From the NCBI GenBank assembly GCA_029207755.1, contig JARCOQ010000012.1:4682501-4746500 (forward strand): 64,000 bases of DNA, given 5' to 3'. Made by a program: the position numbers and the translations under genes. Shown piece after piece: positions 14,294 through 26,089 of the stretch. Source of the stretch: Chamaea fasciata (Eukaryota > Chordata > Aves > Passeriformes > Sylviidae). Each line of letters opens with the position of its first letter. The stretch's first letter is position 1. Under the pieces are notes generated by a model. The model worked only from the letters and a program-made list of their open reading frames with translations. It searched no databases and was not told the DNA's origin.

Positions 14294-14330
14294 CGGTGTC
14301 AATTAACTGGTACAGGTGTGACTGACACCG
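14294..14330 (+). other. 8-bp-stem inverted repeat with T-box-like sites
   Basis: CGGTGTCA (14294-14301) is perfectly complementary in inverted order to TGACACCG (14323-14330). The 21-base spacer contains AGGTGTGA (14314-14321), an exact T-box half-site core. It may work as a DNA binding palindrome rather than as an RNA hairpin. Confidence 0.5.
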
Positions 14331-15190
14331 TTATTTCCCCAATAACATGGAATGTTCTGTAAAGATTAATTCCATTTTTTAAAAATAATTTTATAACGAA
14401 CACTAGAAAGAAACACAGCAGTTCAGGGATTACACAAGAAATTAGCTTGTTGTCACACATACAGCCTCAGTCTAACCCAAGTTTTGATGAGATAATGTCC
14501 ACTAAATGAGGCAATGTTCTAGTGGAAAAAGGGTAAATGTGAGCATGTAATTAAATGCATGCAATTTGAAAATTGATATGCACAAAATGATTGATTAAAT
14601 TGAAACTGTGCTGAAATTAACATTGTTTGCATAACTCCGTATCTGACTTGGAATTACTATCATATACTTTGCTTTGTAGATAATAGCTGTAATTGCATTA
14701 ATCAATAAACAGCTCTCACCACAGTATTCATCCGGTTTGTCCTTGGCAACAAAATGAAAAGAGTTCAGAAGAACCTCATATCCTTTAATTTCGTAAATAA
14801 AAGCTTGTGTGTATATTATTCCTTTAGAACAGACACACAACTCTTTAGCGTTGGATTTCCAGGCACACGTGATATAGCTAATGGACCCTTAGATTTGATA
14901 CTATAACTTAAAGAAACTAGTTTTGTCGTTCCAAAAATAACAGGAAACAAATAGAATAACAGTTGAGACTTTGAAAGCAAATAGAAATGTATTGACAGGA
15001 TGGGTTACGGAATTGAAATTAGGTATGCTGCTTTTCACTTCAAATTATTAATTGAAACTAATCTAGGTTGGCTCCATTAGTGAGAATCTAGCTGTGGAGT
15101 AAATGAGCTTTTTTGCCTGAACTTAAGAACATACTTTCTAATTGTTAATATTGTCAAAGGAATTTGGAACATTTGAAAATGCCTTCCATT

Positions 15191-15206
15191 AAAAAAAAAA
15201 AAAAAA
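15191..15206 (+). repeat. poly(A)16 tract
   Basis: Sixteen A bases. One of only two long A runs on this strand; long T runs are commoner. Confidence 0.95.
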
Positions 15207-18200
15207 TTAAAGTGGAAATTACCTTAAGGGTCACCCTGGGATTCTTAATTCCCTGAGATATTTATAAGAAGAAACAAAAGCAAAATTTTGAACTGAACAG
15301 CATTCCTACTCAAAATTAATGTGGTAAAGGCTTCATTTAAACAGCAGCAAAAACTACTCTGATATCACCTGAAAAAAAGAAGAAAAGAAGCTTAAACAGT
15401 TTTGCTAAATGAAATTTTTTTACATGTTTTGATCTGAAAAGCAATTTCCCTTTTCTCTTTTTCTTCTGGTCCAGACCTGACAGATGCTGGTGGAGAAGAC
15501 ACCATCTGTGTGGTCTGAGTGACAAGTAATGTAGTGAAAAAAAGGCAAGCGGAGATGTTCAGATGGTGAAGTCTACTAAGCCTGTTGAATTACTAAAGCA
15601 CCCGTATTTGATTTGTTTAGGACTCTCATTGTCAGGCTTTGGGAAACACATATGTGATACACCTGGAAAAGTCCAATTGGTAATTATGTGAAAAGTAGAA
15701 AAAGGAAAAAGAGAGAGAGAGTGAATTTCTGCCATTATTTTGGTCTGCCTAGAGCAAGCCTCAGAGTTTCCAGGCGGACCTGTGTTTGCAGGATTACCTG
15801 GTGTGTTTTCTGAGGGGGGAAGTGAGTGGGGGCAGCGAGTGGAGCACGCTGTGCCATTGGCTGCCCGGGGAAGGAGAGAGCTGCTCAAGTGGTTTTCTGT
15901 TCTCCCCCGCTCCCCATTTATTGGCCTAGATGAATGTTACAAAGAGGAAACCAGATGTGAGACAGGGATGACTTGAAAGGACAGGTAATTAATATCATCT
16001 GCCTTAACTTTCTTATCTTGACGGGCTGATGTTTACGATGCTGACCCCAGGGTGGGGGAAAGCACGACCCCCTCAATCTGAAATGAGAGCACTCCAAAGG
16101 CTTTCAAACCTGAGAGAGCTCTGCTCCTCCTGGAAAGTGCAGAGCTGGATTTTGTATGTGTGCATGTGAACACTGTCAGGCAACAGTCTATTCCAACAGC
16201 AAGCTCTTTAAACTTTCTTTTAACACTTAGTAAAAGCATTAATGCTATTTTCATGTTGGATGTATCTTTCTCTTCTTAGTTTTCTTTTGCTTTCAATTTG
16301 TTTTGTAATAAACTCATGTTAATGGACCAAGAATTGGGTGGGGGCAGGGGAGGAGAGGAAAGACCTGCAAAAAGCAGCAACATTTTCAATGGCTGATATC
16401 TCTCAAGAAAAAAAAACAAAAACAAAAAACAACACCTTTTGCACTTAATTATTTCTGACATTTTGTCCATCATATTGTAATGAGCTTCTTCAGAGGAAAT
16501 AAAAACAGCTTGTCTCTTTGAAAGCAGAGATGCAACTATTTTTTGTGTGTTTGTTATCAAAACACAAGCTGTTTTTCCTTCCTCAAAGGACGCCTTGCTG
16601 TACAATGGAAGAAACATCAAGAATTAAATTAGACAGCATCAAGTTCACATGAAAGAAAATACATTTCTTTAAAAAGATTTTTTTTATGGGAAAGAAAAGA
16701 TGTGAGGGTTTAGCAATCTAACTCTTTTCCAGTGTGTGCTACTTTCTTGGCATAGATGTGATAGTAAGGAACTGAATGGCAGATTTGATGATAACAGTCT
16801 AATTGTGAACAAGGGCCTTGAATTAACTTAAGTCATTTGGGAGGTCTTTGATAATTCCATATATTAGCAGGACCTGGTACATCTTCTAGTTCCCTACACA
16901 TTTCAAAATGTGTATCTGACTTTGATCATTTTACTATGTTGAGCATAAATCACAGACTAATTTACTATTTGCTTTGAGCGGCTTTTTATGTCTTTGACAG
17001 TTTTTCAGAATCAGCAATAGAGTTTGTTTTCTAATCCAATGTATTGAAAACAATACTATTTCAAGTAGGACCACTAAAAATGTGGGCTGGAGGCCCAATT
17101 GGCAGAGTATTTAGAAGATATCAGAATATCAACTCATTGGTCATGGGCCATAGCTGTATGTATCCAGAGGCAATGATTGAGAGTATTTTTATAAATAGGC
17201 TGCAATAGTAATTTTTGTTTTATAAGCTACAGGTTTGTGGATGGTCTCCAAAATTTTCTAAGCCATAGGTTTCAAAAAACCCACAACTGTATTTCTTTAT
17301 GTGGTTTGCTTTCATTTTCTTCTCAGCCTAGATTCAATTTATTTTGAAGGTGAAATGATGTAAAACAAATCTGTGGAGTGAACTTCTGCTGTTACCACAT
17401 CAGAACTGGAGTCCTGCATTGTTTGAATGCAGCGAGCCATTTCACATCCTCTCAGGTACGTCTCCATTTAGATTGCCTTCACTCTGAACCATGATTTACT
17501 TATAGGTATTTTCATTAAATGATGAATGAATTGATCAAAGTAAGAAGTAAAAAAACCCCTAAAGCCCAGCAAAGTCCTCCACACTGCTTTCTTCACTGGT
17601 ATGTTAGCAAAAGGACCCAGTTATTATTGTGTAAAACATTTGTTTGCCAAGAGAAGCCTTGTATTCCAAGCTTGTTTGCCTTACTTACTATTGTTTTGAT
17701 CCTTATAATAATTTCCTTCTTTTTGCAGTTGCAAAAAGATTTGCACTATTTGCCTTTAAGATTTCAGTGAAAGGATGATATAATAACTAAATATGTCCTA
17801 ATTAGTGTGACAGTTTATTATCAAATTGGAGTTGGTATGAAACAACAAGCAGACACAGAAGGTTACCATGATGGGTTCCTAGTGAAGGTGATCATGTTCA
17901 CCTATTCAATCAGAATGCAGTTTCCTTCACTTGGGCTGTCAGTGAACAGAAATTTAAAGAAATCTAGAGGACTCAGGTTCTTAAATCCCAATCAAATTAA
18001 GAACTGCCTGCGACAATCTTCAACTCCTTTAGATTTTGAACAGCTCAGACATTTTTTTCAGCTCTGTGAGTGAATCCTCACAGGCAGCACACCCCTGCAC
18101 CCATCTGGCATGGAGCATGTTGAGAGTATAAAGATGAAGAGATGGTAAAGCCTGCTTTAGCTCTGGAGAAAATGGGTTTTATTTCTGAAAGTTACTGAAA

Positions 18201-20841
18201 GTCAGTGAAGGTATATGTCAGGTTTGAGCTTAATGCTGTATTAAATCATCTTGGTCTGAATAATTACCTGGGCTTTGGATCACCTATTTCACTTTCGTGG
18301 AAGGCATGGAAGAAGGCAATGAGTAGGTAAAACCTCTGCTTATAGAGACAATAAGGATCCTATTTTCAAAGGTGTTGAGGTATTTAAGGTTGTAAATGCA
18401 ACTCCAATGAGCAGACCAGATTCAAGATGGTTAGCTACCTCATTCATATAGAATTCTTCGGGAATTTTTGTAAATGGGAAAGAGTTTGATGGGGTACTTA
18501 ACAACTGATGGAAACGTACTTAGAAATTTAGCATGCTTTGAAAACAATATGGACAACGTTGACATCTTCAGCAAGACACATGAGAAAGCAGCTGCCAAAT
18601 ATACATTTTGAGATGCATGATTTGCTCTTATTACAGAAGGTATAGCTATTTACACTTTTTATTTTACTTTCAGACTTTTTAGAAATTGTGGAAAAAGTAG
18701 GACAAAAAATTCATAATGAATAAAACACTTGCTAAGCCCCCATAAAGAAACATTTAACTTTCAACGTCTTTGATACTGATAATAATTTTTATCTGCATGA
18801 GTTACTTTTGGGATGGCTTTCAACCCAACTGACACAAATTTGAAAGTACTTAGTGGTCACTGATTGAGGGTTTTGCACAACAAGAAAATCTGATTATAGT
18901 AAAACTTCCTCTTTTATTTGCTACTTGCATGTTTTTCCTCTGTAAATGTAGCTTAAGTAGTTTCATATCCCAGATAATTCATGCATATTGATTACTGTTT
19001 CTCTTTGTAAATCATAACATCATAGATTTTGATGTTTCCTTAAAGATTTTCAGTTCATTAAAACTTCTGTTATTCAGATTATCGTTATGTTCTCGAATCA
19101 AATACTAAGGAAAAAAAAATTATTGTATTTCTGTGTGAGAGAGGCACAACTTTATGATAATGGTTTTGAATAAGGATCTGAAATCTTCAAATATCCCATC
19201 TGCATTTATATATTTATATTTAGTTATATGTAAGTAGTTTGGATTTCTTTCCTTCACTAATATGAGCTGAGTTACTAGAAAGTTATCAGATATTATAAAA
19301 AGAAGGGGACAGGAGAACATAAGCGTAAAAGAAATGAACAATGCTCCATATCTCTTCATATAACTTGTTAGAACGGGGTACGAGAATGATATTAGTTATG
19401 TGTCCTGTTAAACTACTTGTTATTAATAGCTAAGCCCTGCAGAGATAGTCTGGGGCTAGAGACCTGTACAGAGCACATTAATAATTTTTGCATGCAAGAT
19501 GATTTTTTTTTGGTTTTGTTTTTGCAAAAACATTCACTGAACATGTATGCTGAAGGTAGGCATTGAAATTAAAGCTCTCTATCAAAATGTTTTTCTGGAA
19601 AACAAAACCAGCCAGCATTACATAAACTTTTCCATTAGGATCTGTTTTTGACAAAACCAAGTTTTTACAATTTCCAGATTTTTATTTTCCTGAATTAAAC
19701 ATATTGATAGCTTAAACTGAGCTTATGATTCTTCTCTGGAAATCACTGAAGTCTTAACAGAGTATTTGAGATCTTATCTTTGTTATTTTAGTGTAGACCA
19801 AGTTTAGCAGTGAGGATAGTTTTGAGACCTGCTGTCCAGAAGCAAGACTTAAACCAGCACAGAATATTCCAAAATTAAACTTTATTTTGCTGTAAGGCTC
19901 TTTCCCATTGATTTCTCAACATTGCAGTCTGTCTTCTGAACACACACACAGAGAAAATGTCTACTTGAATCCTGACTGAACATTATGCTTTTTAACATAG
20001 ATTGTCTCCAGAGTCCCAGAATTGCCTGGGAAAGCATCTTTCATGGCCAAATGTTAAGCAAAATAATCTTTGTTTTCTGTAAAAGCACCCCTGAGATCTG
20101 TAATATGCTAACAGGAATGGAGAAACTTTCTTTTTGCTGGTAATAATGCTATCAGCATCTTAATTGCATGAGTGAGCTTTCAAAAAATGTAAATAAATAA
20201 CACAAGTAATGAATATTATGAGACTGCTAACCTAGATCTACAGCTGAACTTCAGAAGCAGAGAAAATCCTGTAAATGGTAGCAGTTAGATGCTTTCCTAA
20301 TTCGTCATTTTAAGATCCATGTGCTATCTGAAGTGAATGCTTAATAGGTGGTATGTTTTCACTGGGACGATTCCCAGGTGCACAGTTCTTGTGTGCAGCC
20401 AGTCTGATGCTCAGGAAACAAATTTGGCTGTGTATCAGCACTGAATCTTGGTATAAACTTTTTCTGACTCAATTAGGAACTTGTAATATTTCTTTCCAGA
20501 CAATGAATTACTTTTCTTTTGCCCTTGCCTCCATATGACTCTTCATCTTTGTGAAGAGATTTGCCTCAAGTCCTAAATACTTGGTTTCAGGGTTCCCTTC
20601 AGTTCAGGAATTTATTCTTTTTATTAATTTTTTCTCCCCATATTTGTTTGCCTCTTCACCTTAGTAGGTAGCAGACGGTAAAGGTAGCCTAAAAGCAAAG
20701 AACTGTCACTTCTGAGTTGTGAGTGTTCTTGAGTGTTCCTCAGTTTATTTCACTGCTTCAGACACAGTGATTTTAGCTGATTATCTGTAGGTTTTATCAT
20801 ATTTATTGCTAAACTGGTTAAGAGATGGGCTTCTACTTGGG

Positions 20842-20855
20842 GTGTGTGTGTGTGT
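20842..20855 (+). repeat. (GT)7 microsatellite
   Basis: Seven perfect GT dinucleotides, followed by a pyrimidine-rich run. Confidence 0.9.
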
Positions 20856-22978
20856 TCTCTCCTCTCCTTCCTTGTAGATTTTTTTAATCTAGTAGTTCCC
20901 CTCCTTGTGTATGTTAATGGCACCTCTGTTGGATTTCAGGTTGTTGATATTAGACTTTTACTTTATCAATTTAAATTCTAACTCTTCCTTCCAAACATAA
21001 ACTGACCTGGCATTTTCTGTAATTTTTTATTTTGTATGTCTTTTTATTTTTCTGTCTTGCAGGTGAATTGAAACCATTCAGTGGTACACAGTAGAAAGGA
21101 GCAAGACTTCATGGTAACCTTTAGATTCATAAGATATTGATGATAATTAGCTCTTGGTCGTGGTGTTCCTAGAGCACTGTGGGTCTGCAGCTCCTTCCTT
21201 TCTTTTAAAATTTCTTGTTTCAGCAGTGATTCTGTAGCCCTCAAGGAGTTTAGTCCTTGCTGTAATGAAAAAATGCAGACACAGTAGGTAGAATCTGGAT
21301 CTGGTCATGGGCAGAGCTATTACTGGTAAATTAGGAATCAGCAGTACAGCCCTACACTTCGTCCACTGTCCCTAAATCCTTTGTCTGACATTTATTTTGC
21401 TTTAAGAGATTTTTCTGTCAAAATTGCTGCCAACACTTGAGTTGTCTCAGAAGGAACGCCTCTTTTAGTGCCAGTATCTTCTGTAACCCCACTTGTCTGC
21501 GCCTAACAACTTTTTTCTTATCTTTAACAAGAAATGACAATAGCAGTATTGGGCTGTCCTTGTACCTGTACCACTTATTATCTTGATACTGTTCTTTGGA
21601 GGGTAGAAAACAGATAATGTTGACTCCATTGTCAGTGGGTAGTTCAGGTGAATAATAATTCAGAAAACAGTGCACTTTCAAAGGAAAGGTCTGTTTATGT
21701 CCAAAGAGAGGAAGAACCCAAACTGCTCTACTGCTGAGGCAGAGTATTTCTCCCATTGGCAGTGGGGGAACTGAATACACTAAGAGAAAGTAGAACAAAT
21801 CAGTGAGAGAAGGCCTGGTGGGGGCCTGGCAAAGACTGAGTTCCACAGAGGAAGGGAACAAGCAGGCTCCACCTGCACAAGTGTCCTTTTTGCTGTGGAA
21901 TTTATGGGAACTCATTCAAATAACTCAGGTCTCAAGATCCCCTTAGTCTTGCAATCCTTTTATGCTACATCCTAGTAACGAGCAATAAAGTGGTCTTGCT
22001 CAATTTTCCTTCCTCCTTGTTATTGTTTCCTGTCTTACTTTGTGTGTGAGTGAAACTATTCACTAGGGAATGATATTCACAACCTTACCTGAAGGAGTTC
22101 ACAGAGGGAGTGTTTATAAGAGTCTTTAGTCTAGTAACATTTTTTTTTTCATAATTAAACTAGAATTTTTCAGATTGAAATTCTTGAACTTGAAGATTTT
22201 TCTGTGCATGAAAAATTTAAAAATAAAGCCAGACATTCTTTTAGTTACTCTCACATGTGCAGACTCTCCTGTGCTTTCTCTGATGACTTTTAGCTGTAGT
22301 ATTTATTAGTGATATAGTGGAGTTCTGTAACATATTTTGAGTATGAAAGCCTGTGTTCAGCAAATTGCTTCAGCTAATACCATATCCAGTTACCTGAACG
22401 TTGGAGGTATATTTTGTTGCATTGCCAAAGAAAGCAACTAATAATACTTCTAAGAACTTTAACTGTAGGATATAAAATGTGCGGTGTGTGTCTGTTCTTG
22501 GCAATAACTTTAGAGGGGAAACCAGATATTAAGAAACTGGATATAATTTATTCAGTATATGTGCCTGCTGGTTTTTTTCAGCACAGGTTTGCTGTTCTTT
22601 CATTACAGCAAAATTCCGTAATTGTCGTTATGAAGCATTAGTTGTTGCATAACCATTCAAAGAGTACCAAGGTATACTTGAAAGTTCTTGTGGTGTTTTA
22701 GATTGTTGCGTATTTATACAGCAAGTTTCAGTGTACAGAAATTTTATGTTTAGATTGACAATCATATAAGTTAGAGGTACTGCTGAAAATATTTATGTAG
22801 TGAAACTGTGTAAGATTCTGTGTATTGGAGGAACTTTATATGCAGCACAATATGACTTAATCTTTTATAATTAGCACTGTTTCAACCGTATCAACAGAGT
22901 CCCTTTAAGAAGAGAGAGGTGTTTCCACTTCAGTCACAATTTTTGCTTGCCCATGGTTTCATCATGTAACTCCTTTGA

Positions 22979-23095
22979 ATCAGCTTCCTGATCTGCAAAA
23001 TGGCAATGGTAGTACCTACAATGTGGTAATGCATCTCTCCCAGAGTTGAAGTCTTACATTGAGATTTTCATGACAAATGCATTTAGAAAGAACCC
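22979..23095 (+). repeat. MIR-like CORE-SINE relic
   Basis: The stretch TCAGCTTCCTGATCTGCAAA, then ATGGCAATGGTAGTACCTAC, follows the MIR core order (CAGTTTCCTCATCTGTAAAATGG, then ATAATAGTACCTAC) with scattered substitutions. Downstream, TGAGATTTTCATGACAAATG and ATTTAGAAAG also follow the MIR 3' part loosely. This is the longest and best of the relics. It lies in plus orientation with no coding sequence near it. Confidence 0.58.
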
Positions 23096-26089
23096 CATTC
23101 AATATAAAATGGAGAGTCCATCAGCAGAAGGAAATAGAGAGCACTTTGAAGAAACCATAGTTTGACCTTTTGGATTATAAGGAAAACTTCATGCCAGCAG
23201 TTCTTAATCTGTATCTACAGAATTACACTGTAATTATAAACCAGCAAAAGAAGCCACTTTTAAGTTAATATGTTTTCAGTCTAAGACTCTACACCACAAG
23301 TAGTAACAGGACTTTATGCCACATGTATAACACTGGGAGACCCCAGTGTTTAGTTATAATAAAACCTCCAAAAGCTTTCAGCCTGAGACTTCTAGATAAC
23401 TAGTGGTCTTACACATTTAAAGGCAAGGTGAAGCAGCAGGCACTGTGATGGAGACAGATGCTCCCTGTATCACTTTAGTACCATAAATTACTTCCCAGTA
23501 ACTTTTCCTCACTAGTGATTTTGAATACCAAAGCTTCAGCAATGTTGCAACTACACCATGGAACGATGATAAGAGAGATAAGGAGTAGGACATCCACAGA
23601 TCTACATCTCAACTACTTCAGCATTTGTTTCTTATAGAGAACTTGTTTTTTAACATAACAACTTTTAACACATCGATTTAATATATATTGAATTAAAGGA
23701 CTTCTAAAAGTTCCTGTGATGCTAAGTAAAAACTTCTTGAATTTGAGGTGCTACAGAAACTAACTGTACCTTTACCCACTGTATTTCTTTTAAACATTAA
23801 GGGAAATGTAGTCTTCTATTGTCCTTTGACTTGTTAAGGTGTTGCCAAATAGTGTTGATAAAACAAACAATTTCTATTTTTTGTCTTAGATTGCAAATAC
23901 TAAGACTTCACAAAGTAATTTTCGAGACCAGTTATCCTGAAGATATTTTTGCAATACACTTGGTATGTCTTCTTGAGCCAAACAAGTTTGGAAGTGTTAA
24001 CATTTATCTTTGTAATACAATACACAAACATAGTGTTTTATCCCCCCACTGACTATTTAATTTATTTTAGTGGAATTGTACATAGATCTATGCCGTAGCC
24101 AAAAAATATTGTATTGCTTGGCTGTCGTTTGTTATATTTCCAACAAAAACAAATGATATTCCGTCATTTGAATGAAATGACAAAATCTGTAGCCAACTTG
24201 TATTGTTTATTTGTTCTTTGTAACGTTAGCCCTAAACGGATAAGGAATATACAGTTTCTGAAAAATTGTATGGTTTAGGAGGCAACCTTTTATCCTCTTG
24301 TTTGAGATACTTCTGTAGCTAGGAAAAACATTCTTGGCTTTTTGGTACTCAAACTTACATAGTAAGTCTTGCCTTTCTGTATCCATGGCTAAGCCTTCTC
24401 CTTTTCCACTCTTTTTCTCCTTTTCTTTTCTGTCTACTTTTTCTTTTCCCCCCTGTTCTTCTGAGATCCTGAGTAAATAGTGCCAGCAAACATGCAGTGC
24501 AAAATTATGTTGTATAAACATCACGTCTAATATGTGTCAATCAAAATCTACCACAGGAAAAGTATATCTGATACAGTTGTCTTCAGATCCAGAGATTTGG
24601 GATCTGCTGGGTCTGGCAGATTTGTTTTGGAGAAGTTTACCATTTTGCAACTGTTGACTTAAGTTACAATAAAAAATGGGGGGATGTCTAATTTGCATCT
24701 ATACAAAGGACCTAGAAAGGTTTAATCCAACCTCAGTGTCTGAAATCTTTCCAGTTGCACTGTTCAATTCATTAATGTTGCACCCTTCTGATTTCACTTG
24801 TCCAGTTAGAACACGGTGGCCATTCTCTGCTCAGTGACTGATTTAAACCTTATCTGGGATAAACCTCAGTCTAAGTCAGCCACTAATTCAGCTGTGGTGA
24901 GAGCCTCTCCCTTAGCTATGAAGATCCGTCCAAAGAAGGATCACTCACAGAATTCTGACTTTACCTGTTTGCACGTTACATTTCCTCTCATGAAAAGGAT
25001 TTAATTTGTTTCTTCTCCCTGACATGTTTTTAAATTACTTTGATAAATCTCTCTTTAAATTTCTTCCGGCATAAATTTTCTTATTCTTGTGAAAACTCTT
25101 AGAAATTCTTGATGTGCTAGTTTTAAAATGGTTCTGTCTTGGTTGCAAAAGTATTATACAATATACCGAACAAAAGTATTATATAATAGAAATACCCCAA
25201 AATGATAACTGATGCTGAAGTATTGAGGGATAAATAAGACATTGGTATTCTTCTTTAGCCGTTTTAATGTTATGAACAATCCCTTGTTGGCAATTGGAAA
25301 ATCCCATGAGCTATTATATTAACCAAACACATGGGAGGACAGTTTGTGCAATTCCCATTCAATTTTTCTATAAACAATTATTTGTAGTAACAGAGCTACA
25401 ACTTTGTGGTAAAGCTGCAGTCAGAACATGCATTTCCAATATGAGTAATCAGTACAGAAAAATTAGTAAGGCAAGCTACTTAATTCCTTTTTTAAAAGTG
25501 GTGCTTTGTAGCTGGAATTTGTATGGCCTAATTGACATGGAAAAACAATTTTGCATGTGGAGGAGATGATATTTTTTTAATAAAATGATACATAACTTCT
25601 AGTAATTCATAGCTAAATGGGTTCACCTCAGCTTTCAAAAGCATGTGTAATTTAATTTTGAATCATAAAGAATATGTACAGTCCTTTAAAAGGTGAAACT
25701 CTAAGTCATCCAGGAATACACCCATCTCCAACCCAGTGCAAAATAACAGAGTTGGTGAATGGATAAAAAGCAGCACCATCTTTACTATCATAAGGTCACT
25801 TTTTGGTGTATTGCAATTTGAAATGCTGGGAAGAGGCAGCATCATGCTTTGTCATCTCTAGTGACCCCTTGGTAGCTGCCTGATGTCAGCTCTGTGTGGA
25901 GCAAAGTGTGCCTGAACCGCTGGCCAGGTGTCTCTATCTCCACATCCCAGCCTTGTGCAGAGCCCCAGGTGCAGGTCAGATGTGGGTTAGTTTTCAGACC
26001 AATCGCAAGATGAGGGATTGAAGCATTAGAAACACTTTATGCACGTAGTGCATGGGCTGTCCTCCATGCCTCATAAAGTCGTGAAAAAA
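23096..26089. other. non-coding, nothing recognised
   Basis: AT-rich unique DNA. A 7-bp-stem inverted repeat GTCATTT/AAATGAC sits at 24163-24181, and a short direct repeat of CAAAAGTATTATA near 25147 and 25172. No gene is recognised. Confidence 0.65.

Larger units (their letters stand above)
13390..14340. promoter_or_regulatory. candidate enhancer block (motif-dense)
   Basis: Apart from one T15 run this 950-bp block is free of recognisable repeats, and transcription-factor-like sites are packed in it. ATGCAAAT (octamer) at 13408 and TTTTGCAT at 13423 face each other across a TAAT core. GATTAATTATCA sits at about 13700, CACGTG at 14074, and the C/EBP palindrome ATTGCAAT at about 14154. Four T-box-like half-sites occur at 14269-14330. 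Open frames here include a cysteine-rich 89-codon one that I do not recognise. Reading it as a conserved developmental enhancer is inference from motif content; no alignment was possible. Confidence 0.35.
14341..22978. other. non-coding, mostly featureless
   Basis: Contains the A16 tract, the (GT)7 repeat and a somewhat GC-richer patch at 15.74-16.2 kb with ATTGGC and G-rich runs but no CpG island. The longest open frame of the window (21418-21915, minus, 165 codons) lies here. It has no recognised domain and is not called as a gene. An exact 19-base copy of a site in the 13.4-kb block occurs at 19477-19495. Confidence 0.6.

Noticed and set aside
14056..14325. Cysteine-rich 89-codon frame (CCSDCCVWRGTCARC)
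   Set aside because: Cysteines are suggestive, but the spacing matches no zinc-finger or secreted cysteine family I know, there is no signal peptide, and the DNA looks like a regulatory block.
15740..15976. Collagen-like GGPVFAGLPG stretch in a 78-codon frame, with a possible acceptor before and CAG|GTAATT after
   Set aside because: There is no sustained Gly-X-Y repeat, and a stop lies just before the donor, so it cannot be an internal coding exon.
16336..16360. G-quadruplex-like run GGGTGGGGGCAGGGGAGG
   Set aside because: Only three runs of three or more G, so it does not meet the standard four-run rule.
24700..24760. CR1-like fragment (AAGGACCTAGAAAGG then AATCCAACC)
   Set aside because: Too short and too diverged to separate from chance.
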